Part shown: piece after piece, positions 1 to 7,638 of the stretch
How positions within the stretch are numbered: position 1 is the first letter of the stretch
How the letters are laid out: the number at the start of each line of letters is the position of its first letter
From: Phaeovulum sp.
Lineage (GTDB): Bacteria; Pseudomonadota; Alphaproteobacteria; Rhodobacterales; Rhodobacteraceae
Direction: 5' to 3'
Length of the DNA stretch: 33,629 nucleotides
NCBI RefSeq assembly: GCF_030684035.1
Contig: NZ_JAUXPI010000005.1
Location: forward strand, 1-33,629
The notes under the pieces: generated by a model
The model's database searches: none
What the model saw: the letters and a program-made list of their open reading frames with translations, nothing else
Told to the model about the DNA's origin: nothing
Program-made: the position numbers and the translations under genes

Positions 1-101
1 CGCCACGCGAGCTTGCGCGCCGTGTTGCGGTTGGTCAGCAGAGCTTGAAGCTCAGCGCGGTCGGCGGGGCCAAGGAAAAGGCAGATGTCGGAGCGTCTCA
101 T
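1..101 (-). CDS. IS630-family transposase, N-terminal fragment running off the left edge
   Basis: Reading leftwards from an ATG at 101, an open frame of 33 codons continues past the window edge. It contains a segment PADRAELQALLTNRNTARK followed by LAWR, which matches the start of the helix-turn-helix domain of IS630/Tc1-mariner-type transposases (family pattern: ...L..R..L..L...R.T..K...RA.I.L...). A Shine-Dalgarno-like GGAGG abuts this ATG with no spacing, so an in-frame ATG at 122 could be the real start. The gene points away from gcvP and lies 61 bp beyond the gcvP stop, so an insertion sequence appears to have landed just downstream of the gcv operon. Only about a tenth of the protein is visible; whether the element is intact cannot be judged. 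The call rests on a short stretch and on recollection of the family. Confidence 0.6.
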   Translation of the reverse strand, partial: MRRSDICLFLGPADRAELQALLTNRNTARKLAW

Positions 102-162
102 CCTCCGACTATGCCACAGCATGGCACCGGCGGGAATCCTACGTCAGGTGTCGAACACTAGG

Positions 163-2997
163 CTACTCGGCCGCGTAGCTTTCGACCGGCGGGCAGGTGC
201 AGACCAGGTTGCGGTCGCCCCAGACGTTGTCAACCCGGCCCACCGGCGGCCAGTATTTATCGACCCGGAAGGCACCGGGCGGGAAGCAGCCCTGTTCGCG
301 CGTATAGGCGCGGTCCCATTCGGCCACCAGATCTTCGACGGTGTGCGGGGCGAAATGCAGTGGGCTTTGGTCGGCGGCAATGCGGCCCTCGGCGATGTCG
401 CGGATTTCGGCCCGGATCGCCAGCAGCGCGGTGATGAAGCGGTCGAGTTCCGCCTTGGTTTCGGATTCGGTCGGCTCCACCATCAGCGTGCCGGCCACCG
501 GCCAGCTCATTGTCGGGGCATGAAAACCGTTGTCGATCAACCGCTTGGCGATATCGTCAACGGAAACGCCGACGTCGCCGAAAGGCCGCGTGTCAAGAAT
601 GCATTCATGCGCCACCCGGCCCCGGTTGCCCATGAACAGCACCGGATAGGCACCGCTAAGCCGCGCCGCGATGTAGTTGGCGTTGAGGATTGCGACGCGG
701 GTTGCCTGGGTAAGACCGGTGCCACCCATCATCAGGCAATAGGCCCAGGAGATCAGCAGGATCGAAGCCGAGCCATAGGGTGCGGCGGAAACCGGCCCCT
801 CCTGCCCGCCGGTCTCGGGATGGCCGGGCAGGTGCGGCGCAAGATGCGCCTTCACCCCGATCGGCCCCATGCCGGGGCCGCCGCCGCCATGCGGGATCGC
901 GAAGGTCTTGTGCAGGTTCAGATGGCTCACATCCGAGCCGATCTCGCCAGGTTTTGCCAAGCCCACAAGGGCGTTCATGTTGGCACCGTCAAGATACACC
1001 TGGCCGCCGTAACGGTGGGTGATCGCGCAGACCTCGCGCACGGTTTCCTCGAAAACGCCATGGGTCGAGGGGTAGGTGACCATGCAGGCGGCAAGGCTGT
1101 CGCCCGCAGCCTTGGCCTTGGCGGCAAAATCCTCAAGGTCGATATCGCCATTTGGCGAGGCCTTCACCACCACCACCTTCATTCCCGCCATGGTCGCCGA
1201 GGCCGGGTTGGTGCCATGCGCCGAAACCGGAATGAGGCAGATGTCGCGGTGCCCCTGCCCTTGGGCGCGGTGATAGGCGGAAATCGTCAGCAAGCCTGCA
1301 TATTCGCCCTGCGCGCCGGAATTTGGCTGCATCGAGAACGCATCATAGCCGGTGATCTCGCAAAGCTTCGCGGTCAGATCGGCGATCATCTCGGCGTAGC
1401 CCTCGGCCTGATTTGCAGGCACGAACGGGTGCAGGCTGCCGAATTCGGGCCAGGTCAGCGGCATCATCTCGGCCGCGGCATTGAGCTTCATCGTGCAGGA
1501 ACCGAGCGGGATCATGGCGCGGTCAAGCGCCAGGTCGCGGTCGGAAAGGCGGCGCATGTAGCGCATCATTTCCGATTCGGCGCGGTTCATGTGAAACACC
1601 GGGTGGGTAAGGTAATCGGTCTTGCGCAACAGGTTTTCGCCAAAGCCAAGACGCCGCTCCGGTTCAGGCACTTCGGGAATGCCGAAGGCATCGAGCACCC
1701 GGGCGATCACGTCGGCATCGGTGGTTTCGTCAACCGAAATGCCGACCCGGTCGCGGCCGATCTTGCGCAGGTTCAACCCGCGGTGGCGGGCGGCGGCCAG
1801 TATTCCCGCCTGGCCCACGCCAACCTCGACGGTGATCGTGTCGAAGAAGGCCTCGGGCAGCACTTTTGCGCCGGCATCACGCAGGGCACCCGCCAGTTGC
1901 ACCGCGTTGAAATGCACTTTTTCCGCAATCATGCGCAGGCCGACAGGCCCGTGAAAGACCGCGTAGAACGACGCCATCACCGCCAGCAGCGCCTGCGCGG
2001 TGCAGACGTTCGAGGTGGCCTTCTCGCGGCGAATATGTTGCTCGCGGGTTTGCAGCGCGAGCCGGTAGGCCCGCCCGCCGCGCGCATCGACCGAAACCCC
2101 GACCAGCCGCCCGGGCATTGCCCGCTTCAGATCGTCGCGGCATGACATGAAGGCGGCGTGCGGGCCACCGTACCCCATCGGCACGCCAAAGCGCTGCGCC
2201 GAGCCAACAGCAATGTCGGCCCCCATCGCGCCCGGTTCCTTCAGAAGGCAAAGCGCCAGCAGGTCGGTTGCCATGATCGCCACTGCGCCTGCCTCATGCA
2301 GCGCGGCGATTGCAGCGGTGAAATCGCGCACATCGCCATAGGTGCCGGGATACTGGAAGATCGCGCCGAAAACCCGCGCGGGCTCCAGCGCCTCAGGTGC
2401 CCCCACGATGACCTCGATGCCCAAGGGCAGCGCCCGGGTGCGGATCACGCCAATCGTCTGCGGGTGGCAGTTTTCATCGACAAAGAACGCCCGCGCCTTC
2501 GATTTTGCCACCCGCTCCGCCATCGTCATCGCCTCGGCGGCGGCGGTGGCTTCATCAAGCAGCGAAGCGTTGGCGATGGGCAGGCCGGTCAGGTCGCTGA
2601 CCATCGTCTGATAGTTCAAGAGCGCTTCAAGCCGACCTTGCGCGATCTCCGGCTGGTAGGGGGTGTAGGCGGTGTACCAGGCCGGGTTTTCCAGTATGTT
2701 GCGCTGGATCGCGGGCGGCGTGACGGTGCCGTAATAGCCCTGCCCGATCAGCGAGGTCATCACCCGGTTCTTTGCCGCGACGCCGCGCATCTTGGCCAGA
2801 AGCGCATGCTCGGTCATCGGTGCCCAGCCAAGCGGCTCGGCCTGCCGGATCGAGCGCGGCACGGTTTCGTCAATGAGCGCATCAAGGCTTGGCACCCCCA
2901 CTACCCGCAGCATCTCGGCCATCTCGGCGGGCGAGGGGCCGATATGGCGGCGGTTGGCAAAGTCGTAAGTGTCGTAGGTGGTGGGGGTGAATGCCAT
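163..2997 (-). CDS. gcvP: Glycine dehydrogenase (decarboxylating), P-protein of the glycine cleavage system
   Basis: 944 residues, close to the usual 940-960 for the single-chain proteobacterial P-protein. It decarboxylates glycine with pyridoxal phosphate and passes the aminomethyl group to the lipoyl arm of H-protein. The PLP lysine is visible as K697 within [18 protein letters not shown], and the N-terminal half carries the family's RRHIGPS start and the [19 protein letters not shown] segment. Both halves (the degenerate N-terminal and the catalytic C-terminal repeat) are complete. It is the last gene of gcvT-gcvH-gcvP, starting 8 bp after the gcvH stop, so it should be under the glycine riboswitch upstream of gcvT. 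The ATG at 2997 gives the expected N-terminus. No terminator is evident after its stop; insertion-sequence DNA follows. A 686-residue open frame antisense to it is a GC-bias shadow. Confidence 0.97.
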   Translation of the reverse strand: MAFTPTTYDTYDFANRRHIGPSPAEMAEMLRVVGVPSLDALIDETVPRSIRQAEPLGWAPMTEHALLAKMRGVAAKNRVMTSLIGQGYYGTVTPPAIQRNILENPAWYTAYTPYQPEIAQGRLEALLNYQTMVSDLTGLPIANASLLDEATAAAEAMTMAERVAKSKARAFFVDENCHPQTIGVIRTRALPLGIEVIVGAPEALEPARVFGAIFQYPGTYGDVRDFTAAIAALHEAGAVAIMATDLLALCLLKEPGAMGADIAVGSAQRFGVPMGYGGPHAAFMSCRDDLKRAMPGRLVGVSVDARGGRAYRLALQTREQHIRREKATSNVCTAQALLAVMASFYAVFHGPVGLRMIAEKVHFNAVQLAGALRDAGAKVLPEAFFDTITVEVGVGQAGILAAARHRGLNLRKIGRDRVGISVDETTDADVIARVLDAFGIPEVPEPERRLGFGENLLRKTDYLTHPVFHMNRAESEMMRYMRRLSDRDLALDRAMIPLGSCTMKLNAAAEMMPLTWPEFGSLHPFVPANQAEGYAEMIADLTAKLCEITGYDAFSMQPNSGAQGEYAGLLTISAYHRAQGQGHRDICLIPVSAHGTNPASATMAGMKVVVVKASPNGDIDLEDFAAKAKAAGDSLAACMVTYPSTHGVFEETVREVCAITHRYGGQVYLDGANMNALVGLAKPGEIGSDVSHLNLHKTFAIPHGGGGPGMGPIGVKAHLAPHLPGHPETGGQEGPVSAAPYGSASILLISWAYCLMMGGTGLTQATRVAILNANYIAARLSGAYPVLFMGNRGRVAHECILDTRPFGDVGVSVDDIAKRLIDNGFHAPTMSWPVAGTLMVEPTESETKAELDRFITALLAIRAEIRDIAEGRIAADQSPLHFAPHTVEDLVAEWDRAYTREQGCFPPGAFRVDKYWPPVGRVDNVWGDRNLVCTCPPVESYAAE

Positions 2998-3005
2998 GAT
3001 AATCC

Positions 3006-3365
3006 TCAGCCGATCAGCTTCTTGTAGGCCGCTTCGTCCATGAAGCCGTCAAGCGCCTTGGGGTTCGCCAGTTTCATCTTGAAAAACCACGCCTTGCCCG
3101 TCGGGTCTTCGTTGACCATGCCGGGGCTGTCGGCCAGCGCCGCGTTGACCTCGACGATCTCGCCATCGACGGGGGCCAGAATGTCGGAGGCCGCCTTGAC
3201 GCTTTCGATCACGCAGACCTCGTCGCCGGTGGCAACCGTGGTGCCCGGCTCGGGCAGTTCCACGAACACCACATCGCCCAGCGCCTCGGCCGCATGTTCG
3301 GTGATGCCGACCACCACGAGGTCGCCCTCGACGCGCAGCCATTCATGTTCTTCGGTGTATTTCAT
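3006..3365 (-). CDS. gcvH: Glycine cleavage system H-protein (lipoyl carrier)
   Basis: 119 residues, within the usual 120-130. The protein shuttles the aminomethyl intermediate from P-protein to T-protein on a swinging lipoyl-lysine. The lipoylation site is visible as K57 in [12 protein letters not shown], and the N-terminus [15 protein letters not shown] is typical of the family. It sits between gcvT (12 bp upstream) and gcvP (8 bp downstream), all on the minus strand. The start at 3365 is preceded by a GGAG-type ribosome binding site within the 12-bp gap. The C-terminal helix with YKKLIG is present, so the gene is intact. Confidence 0.97.
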   Translation of the reverse strand: MKYTEEHEWLRVEGDLVVVGITEHAAEALGDVVFVELPEPGTTVATGDEVCVIESVKAASDILAPVDGEIVEVNAALADSPGMVNEDPTGKAWFFKMKLANPKALDGFMDEAAYKKLIG

Positions 3366-3377
3366 CTCATACGCTCC

Positions 3378-4499
3378 TCAGCGCTTGAAGGTGGTGGGTT
3401 GGAACGGAAGCGGGGCGACGCGCGCGGCCAGGCGTTTGCCCCGCACTTCGCCGTAAACGGTTGCGCCCTCGGCAATGTCGCGCGGCAGATAGGCCATCGC
3501 CATCGGCGCGTTGATCGAGGGGCCAAAGCCGCCAGACGAGATCACGCCAATCGGCGCGCCGCCCTCGGGTGCGGCAAAGATCTCCACCCCCTCGCGCATC
3601 GGTGCGCGGCCATCGGGGGCAAGGCCGACCCGGCGGCGGGCCGGGCCTTCGGCAAGCTCGCGCAAGATCCGCGCGGCACCGGGAAAGCCCCCTGCCCGCG
3701 CCCCGCCCGCGCGACGCGCCTTCTGGATCGCCCAGGAAAGCGAGGCTTCGACCGGGCTGGTGGTGGTGTCGATGTCGTGGCCATAAAGGCAAAGCCCGGC
3801 CTCCAGCCGCAGGCTGTCGCGTGCGCCAAGGCCGATCGGTGCCACTTCGGGCATCGCCAGCAGCGCCTCGGCAAAAGCTACCGCAACCGCGTCTGGCAGC
3901 GAGATCTCGAACCCGTCCTCGCCGGTATAGCCCGAGCGCGAGACCCAGAGCGGCACCCCGTTCCAGCCGAATATGCCTGCGTCCATGAAGCGCATCGCCG
4001 CCACGCCAGGCACCAGTCGGCCAAGCGCTGCCTCGGCCGCGGGGCCTTGCAGGGCAAGCAGGGCGCGGTCGGTGATTTCGCTCACCTCAAGCGGCAGATG
4101 CGCGCGCATATGGGCAATGTCAGCGGCCTTGCAGGCGGCGTTGACGACCACGAACAGGTGATCGCCACGATTGGCCACCATCAGATCGTCAAGAATGCCG
4201 CCCGCAGCATTGGTGAACATGCCGTAGCGCTGCCGCGCCTCGGCCAGCCCGACAAGGTCCACCGGCACCAGCGCCTCAAGCGCCACGGCAGCATCGACCG
4301 CGCGGCCCGAGGGTGCGCGCAAGATCACCTGCCCCATATGGCTCACATCAAACAGCCCCGCCGCCGCGCGGGTGTGCAGATGCTCCTTCAATACCCCCAT
4401 CGGGTATTGCACGGGCATCTCATAGCCCGCGAAAGGCACGATTTTCGCGCCCAGCCGCAGATGAAGATCGTAAAGTCCGGTCCGCAACAGGTCGGCCAT
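3378..4499 (-). CDS. gcvT: Glycine cleavage system T-protein (aminomethyltransferase)
   Basis: 373 residues from the ATG at 4499, matching the 360-380 expected. The reaction releases ammonia from the H-protein-bound aminomethyl group and gives 5,10-methylene-tetrahydrofolate. Family signatures visible are the N-terminal LRTGLYDLHLRLGAKIVPFA, then GLFDVSHMGQ, SGYTGEDGFEI (folate site) and GLGARDSLRLEAGLCLYGHD. The open frame extends upstream to 4550, but that extension runs into the riboswitch leader and is not T-protein-like, so the internal ATG at 4499 is chosen. First gene of the gcvTHP operon; the leader between 4500 and about 4740 holds the tandem glycine aptamer. The stop at 3378 lies 12 bp from gcvH. 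Confidence 0.96.
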   Translation of the reverse strand: MADLLRTGLYDLHLRLGAKIVPFAGYEMPVQYPMGVLKEHLHTRAAAGLFDVSHMGQVILRAPSGRAVDAAVALEALVPVDLVGLAEARQRYGMFTNAAGGILDDLMVANRGDHLFVVVNAACKAADIAHMRAHLPLEVSEITDRALLALQGPAAEAALGRLVPGVAAMRFMDAGIFGWNGVPLWVSRSGYTGEDGFEISLPDAVAVAFAEALLAMPEVAPIGLGARDSLRLEAGLCLYGHDIDTTTSPVEASLSWAIQKARRAGGARAGGFPGAARILRELAEGPARRRVGLAPDGRAPMREGVEIFAAPEGGAPIGVISSGGFGPSINAPMAMAYLPRDIAEGATVYGEVRGKRLAARVAPLPFQPTTFKR

Positions 4500-4575
4500 G
4501 CCGCCCCTCCCCGATGTCAGCCGGAATTCCCGGCATCGCGCCCAGGGCAAGCCTCAGCCCACCCAACCCGATGCC

Positions 4576-4735
4576 CCCTCTGTCCCTTGCGCCTGAGATC
4601 GTTATCCCTTCGGCGGGTGCCAAAGCACCTCTCTTCAGAGTCCTTTTGCCAGAACGGTCCCTTGCGCCTGAGAGTTTACCGGGGCGGTTGCTCCTTCGGC
4701 ACCAACGGGGCGCTCCCCGTCGGATTCTCCCGATC
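4576..4735 (-). promoter_or_regulatory. Tandem glycine riboswitch in the gcvT leader
   Basis: Read on the minus strand, two consecutive aptamer-like units occur. The first (about 4735-4664) begins GGGAGAATCCG, contains CCGAAGGAGCAA and ends in ACTCTCAGGCGCAAGGGACC. The second (about 4650-4576) begins CTCTGAAGAGAGG, contains CGCCGAAGGGATAA and ends ATCTCAGGCGCAAGGGACAGAG. The GCCGAAGG and CTCAGGCgcAAGGGAC blocks are the conserved core of the glycine (gcvT) riboswitch, and the tandem arrangement with a short linker is the standard form. It lies about 77 nt ahead of the gcvT start. In the family glycine binding turns expression of the cleavage operon on; the expression platform is not obvious here, and no U-tract terminator is visible between aptamer 2 and the start codon, so control of translation is the likelier inference. 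Confidence 0.93.
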
Positions 4736-4746
4736 CTGACGGCTGA

Positions 4747-4775
4747 TCGATAGCCCGCGCCCCTTGCGCTGGCAA
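4747..4775 (-). promoter_or_regulatory. Predicted sigma-70 promoter of gcvTHP
   Basis: On the minus strand a -35-like TTGCCA (4775-4770) is followed after exactly 17 bp by a -10-like TATCGA (4752-4747). Transcription would start near 4740, only a few bases before the first helix of the riboswitch at 4735, which is where a leader promoter should be. A perfect 8-bp dyad (CCCCTTGC at 4760-4767, GCAAGGGG at 4772-4779, 4-base loop) covers the -35 element and part of the spacer and could be an operator. Prediction from spacing and hexamers only. Confidence 0.5.
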
Positions 4776-4805
4776 GGGGGTATCAAGAGCCCACTACCGG
4801 CTTCT

Positions 4806-4852
4806 TCAACGCCGAAATACCCTGCGGGGGTCCGGGGGTGCAGAACCCCCGG
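4806..4852. repeat. Intergenic palindromic repeat, family A, copy 1
   Basis: The element begins TTCAACGCCGAAATACCC, continues with a G-rich stretch and ends in a perfect 8-bp hairpin, CCGGGGGT (4832-4839), loop GCAGA, ACCCCCGG (4845-4852). A second copy in reverse orientation lies at 10891-10938 behind proB. The two agree at most positions over about 48 bases while the hairpin loops differ. It stands between the divergent gcv promoter and the racemase gene, immediately upstream of that gene's ribosome binding site (GGGAGAA), so here it is transcribed as a 5' leader rather than acting as a terminator. Confidence 0.75.
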
Positions 4853-4870
4853 CCTTGCCGGGAGAACACC

Positions 4871-6019
4871 ATGGCCGCCGGGAAAGGCCCGCTCGCCGGG
4901 CTGCGCGTTGTCGAGTTTGCGGGGCTTGGCCCGACGCCTTTCGCCGCGATGCTCTTCGCCGACATGGGCGCCGATGTGGTGCGCATCCTGCGCCCCGGCA
5001 ACCCGGCGCATGTGCTGGGTCTGGCCTATGACGTGCTTGATCGTGGCCGCGATGTGCTTGAGCTTGATCTGAAAACCCCCGAAGGCACGGCCGCCGCCCG
5101 CGACCTTGTCGGCCGCGCCGATGCGCTGATCGAGGGGATGCGGCCGGGGGTGATGGAGCGGCTCGGCCTTGGCCCGGCGGATTTTCCCGCGAACCCGGCG
5201 CTCGTCTATGGCCGGATGACCGGCTGGGGCCAGTCGGGCCCGCTCGCGCAGGCGGCAGGGCACGACATCACCTACATCGCGCTGTCAGGTGCGCTGCACG
5301 CCATCGGCCTGCCCGAGGCACCGGTGCCGCCCTTGAACCTCTTGGGCGATTTTGGCGGCGGCGCGCTTTACCTTGCCTTTGGCATGCTCGCGGCGCTTCA
5401 CCATGCGCGCGCTACCGGGCAGGGGCAGGTGGTCGATGCGGCAATCAGCGATGGGGTTGCGCATCTCATGGCGATGATCTCGGGCATGGCCGGGCAGGGC
5501 GCATGGGCCGACGCAAGGTCGGCAAATCTGCTTGATGGTGCCGCCCCCTTCTATACCACCTACCGCTGCGCCTGCGGCGGCCATGTTGCGGTGGGGGCGA
5601 TCGAGCCGAAATTCTGGGCCGAACTTCTCGCCCGCCTCGGCATCGACCCGGCAAGCCTGCCCGCGCAGATGGACCGCAGCGGCTGGCGCGAGGCGCGCAG
5701 CCGCCTTGCCAGCGTCTTTGCCACCAGGTCCCGCGATGCCTGGGCGCGCGAGTTGGAGGGCACCGATGCCTGCGTCGCCCCGGTTCTGAGCATTGCCGAG
5801 GCCCCACTGCACCCGCACAACCTTGCCCGCGCCACCTATACCGAGCACGAAGGCCTTACCCAACCCGCCCCCGCGCCGCGCCTTTCGGCCACGCCGGGGG
5901 CGATCGGGCGCGGCTCGCCGCTGCGCCGGGTGAGCCTTGCCGAAATGCGCGCGCGCTGGCAGTTAAACGGCACTTCCTGCTGTCGGCAAAACCACGCATC
6001 CCCCGCCGATCGCCCTTGA
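4871..6019 (+). CDS. Alpha-methylacyl-CoA racemase-type enzyme (CaiB/BaiF family III CoA-transferase fold)
   Basis: 382 residues from the ATG at 4871, which has a GGGAGAA ribosome binding site; an earlier ATG at 4838 lies inside the repeat element. The closest match in motif is the racemase branch: [19 protein letters not shown], then [12 protein letters not shown], and [13 protein letters not shown]. In bacterial racemase (MCR) the catalytic acid-base residues are a His-Asp pair, an Asp in the GDFGGG motif and a Glu; here they would be H131/D132, D160 and E245 (in [12 protein letters not shown]), all present. The family epimerises 2-methylacyl-CoA esters so that branched fatty acids can enter beta-oxidation. 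It stands alone, divergent from gcv. The last 20 or so residues (ending SPADRP) are not conserved-looking. The stop codon overlaps the predicted -35 box of the rplU promoter. Confidence 0.85.
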   Translation: MAAGKGPLAGLRVVEFAGLGPTPFAAMLFADMGADVVRILRPGNPAHVLGLAYDVLDRGRDVLELDLKTPEGTAAARDLVGRADALIEGMRPGVMERLGLGPADFPANPALVYGRMTGWGQSGPLAQAAGHDITYIALSGALHAIGLPEAPVPPLNLLGDFGGGALYLAFGMLAALHHARATGQGQVVDAAISDGVAHLMAMISGMAGQGAWADARSANLLDGAAPFYTTYRCACGGHVAVGAIEPKFWAELLARLGIDPASLPAQMDRSGWREARSRLASVFATRSRDAWARELEGTDACVAPVLSIAEAPLHPHNLARATYTEHEGLTQPAPAPRLSATPGAIGRGSPLRRVSLAEMRARWQLNGTSCCRQNHASPADRP

Positions 6020-6044
6020 CACCTCGTCCCCCATCCCCGATAAG
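6016..6044 (+). promoter_or_regulatory. Predicted promoter of the rplU-rpmA operon
   Basis: A consensus -35 TTGACA (6016-6021) is followed by a 17-bp spacer and GATAAG (6039-6044; 4 of 6 to TATAAT). The -35 box overlaps the TGA stop of the preceding racemase gene. Transcription starting near 6051 would leave a leader of about 140 nt before rplU. Strength of the -35 and exact spacing make this one of the better promoter calls in the window. Confidence 0.6.
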
Positions 6045-6052
6045 CGCCCGGT

Positions 6053-6112
6053 CCGGCGGGGGCTGCTTGCTTTCCGCCGGTTCGCAGTTGCAATGACGCC
6101 CCGCAGGGGGCG
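6053..6112 (+). promoter_or_regulatory. Structured 5' leader of rplU (two hairpins)
   Basis: Two consecutive stems can be drawn: CCGGCGG (6053-6059) with CCGCCGG (6074-6080), and CGCCCC (6097-6102) with GGGGCG (6107-6112) around a GCAG loop. They lie in the roughly 140-nt untranslated leader implied by the promoter at 6016-6044. Leaders of ribosomal-protein operons are often autoregulated, and an L21 leader is described in Firmicutes, but I see no match to a known class here. The stems could also be ordinary GC-rich folding. Confidence 0.3.
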
Positions 6113-6191
6113 CGCTGTCCGAGGCGGGGGCAACCCCGAAACACCCGGCAACGGGGGCCACAAGACGCGGATATGAGAAAAGGAACGACCC

Positions 6192-6647
6192 ATGTTTGCG
6201 GTCCTCAAGACCGGCGGCAAGCAATACAAGGTGCAGGCAGGTGACGTGCTGCGCGTGGAATTGCTGAACGCTTCGGCTGGCGAAAAAGTCCAGTTCAACG
6301 AAATCCTGATGCTCGGCGGCGATGCCCCGGTCATCGGCGCGCCGCTGGTGGCGGGTGCCGCCGTGCAGGCCGACGTGATCGACACGATCAAGGCCGACAA
6401 GGTCATCACCTTCCACAAGCGCCGCCGCAAGCATTCGTCGCAGCGCACCCGTGGCCACCGCCAGCAACTGACGCTGGTCCGGATCACCGACGTGCTCGCC
6501 TCGGGTGCCGAGAAATCGGGCGTCAAGGACGCCGTCGGCACCGCCATTGCCCGTCGCGCCGCCCATGGCACCGAGGCCGCACCGGCCCCGGTCGAGGTCG
6601 CCGCCAAACCGAAGCGCGCCAAAAAAGCCGCCGCAGTTCAGGAGTAA
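6192..6647 (+). CDS. rplU: 50S ribosomal protein L21 with a C-terminal extension
   Basis: 151 residues. The N-terminal ~100 residues are standard L21: MFAVLKTGGKQYKVQAGD at the start, then VITFHKRRRKHSSQRTRGHR, the rRNA-binding basic segment. The remaining ~45 residues are an Ala/Lys/Pro-rich tail ending KPKRAKKAAAVQE. The typical bacterial protein is about 103 residues; alphaproteobacterial L21 often carries such a tail, and its job is not known to me. The start has an AAAAGGA ribosome binding site. First gene of the rplU-rpmA-GNAT-GNAT-obgE-proB series; rpmA follows after 6 bp. Confidence 0.97.
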   Translation: MFAVLKTGGKQYKVQAGDVLRVELLNASAGEKVQFNEILMLGGDAPVIGAPLVAGAAVQADVIDTIKADKVITFHKRRRKHSSQRTRGHRQQLTLVRITDVLASGAEKSGVKDAVGTAIARRAAHGTEAAPAPVEVAAKPKRAKKAAAVQE

Positions 6648-6653
6648 TTCCCC

Positions 6654-6923
6654 ATGGCACATAAAAAAGCAGGCGGTTCATCGCGCAACGGTCGTGATTC
6701 GGCCGGACGTCGCCTTGGCGTGAAACTCTACGGCGGCCAGCTGGTCGCCCCGGGCAACATCATCGTGCGCCAGCGCGGCACCACCTGGTGGCCGGGCGCA
6801 GGCGTCGGCATGGGCCGTGACCACACGATCTTTGCGGTCACCAGCGGGCATGTGCTGTTCAAGAAGGGCCTCAAGGGCCGCACCTTCATTTCGGTCATGG
6901 CCGCCGAGGCCGCTGCCGAGTAA
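6654..6923 (+). CDS. rpmA: 50S ribosomal protein L27
   Basis: 89 residues, the normal size. The N-terminus [16 protein letters not shown] is the conserved flexible tail that reaches toward the peptidyl-transferase centre, followed by [23 protein letters not shown]. There is no N-terminal processing extension of the Firmicute type. It lies 6 bp after rplU and is followed by a strong hairpin at 6949-6978, so most transcripts of the ribosomal pair probably end there. Confidence 0.98.
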   Translation: MAHKKAGGSSRNGRDSAGRRLGVKLYGGQLVAPGNIIVRQRGTTWWPGAGVGMGRDHTIFAVTSGHVLFKKGLKGRTFISVMAAEAAAE

Positions 6924-6948
6924 GCCGAACCGCACCCGAACGAGCAAA

Positions 6949-6988
6949 GGGGGGATCGGCTGCAAGGCCGGTCCCCCCGGGCATTTTG
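6949..6988 (+). terminator. Probable intrinsic terminator after rpmA
   Basis: A 12-bp stem, GGGGGGATCGGC (6949-6960) with GCCGGTCCCCCC (6967-6978), encloses the 6-base loop TGCAAG; only one pair is G-U. It is followed by GGGCATTTTGGTT, a weak T-run. It separates the ribosomal-protein genes from the GNAT/obgE/proB genes and probably lets some transcription through. Confidence 0.7.
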
Positions 6989-7094
6989 GTTACATGGGTG
7001 TGATCTATCGGGGCTTGGTGCTGTAACGGCCCGACCCCAAGTCGAGGCCACGAGGGCGCAAGCGCCCGTCATGCGTTTCAGGAGGAGGAAAGGC

Positions 7095-7634
7095 ATGCTG
7101 CAAGAGACCGTCCCGAAGCAACCGGTGATTGGTGCCGAGCGCTTCATCCTGCGGCCGCTGCGCCGCTCGGATGCGGGGCTGATCGCGATGTATACCGCCG
7201 ACAAGCGGCTTGCGATGGGCACCCGCACGATCCCGCATCCGCTGCCGCCGGGCGCGACCGAGGCTTTCATTGCCCGCGCTCTGGCCGATCGCCGCAGCGA
7301 GGATGTCTGGGCAATGGATGGCTCGGCGCAGGGTCTGGATGAAGTGCTCGGGCTGATCTCGCTCGACCGGATCGAGCCGGGACAGTCCGAGGTCGGTTTC
7401 TGGGTCGCGCCCGGCATGTGGAACGCGGGTTTTGCTTCCGAGGCGCTTGCGGCGTTGATCGCGGCAAATCCGCACAAGGCCAACACGCTTCTTGCCGAGG
7501 TATTTCAAGACAACCCCGGTTCGGCGCGCGTGCTCAGCCACTGCGATTTCGAGTATCTGGGCGATGCCGAGGCCTGGTCGGTGGCGCGTGGCGCAAGGGT
7601 TGCCACCTGGACCTACATCAAGAAACTCGATTGA
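7095..7634 (+). CDS. GNAT-family N-acetyltransferase (single domain)
   Basis: 179 residues from the ATG at 7095, chosen because AGGAGGAGGAAAGG lies directly upstream; an ATG at 7071 has no such site. The pattern is that of the RimJ/RimL-like (Acetyltransf_3) group: an early AERFILRPLRRSDAGL strand-helix, VGFWVAPGMWNAGFASEAL as the acetyl-CoA-binding motif A (here W-N-A-G-F-A in place of the common Q/R-x-x-G-x-G/A), and DNPGSARVLSHCDFEYLG near the end. Substrate unknown. The next gene, another GNAT protein, starts 4 bp after the stop, so the two are probably translated from one message. Confidence 0.88.
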   Translation: MLQETVPKQPVIGAERFILRPLRRSDAGLIAMYTADKRLAMGTRTIPHPLPPGATEAFIARALADRRSEDVWAMDGSAQGLDEVLGLISLDRIEPGQSEVGFWVAPGMWNAGFASEALAALIAANPHKANTLLAEVFQDNPGSARVLSHCDFEYLGDAEAWSVARGARVATWTYIKKLD

Positions 7635-7638
7635 TGCG

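Noticed and set aside
85-2145. A 686-codon open frame antisense to gcvP
   Set aside because: It is a shadow of GC-rich codon usage in gcvP: His/Arg/Gly-rich, no domain and no ribosome binding site. The same applies to long antisense frames over gcvT (3294-4739), the ABC-F gene (24616-25860), eno (29076-30647), pepP (18089-19342) and gatB (31745-33559).
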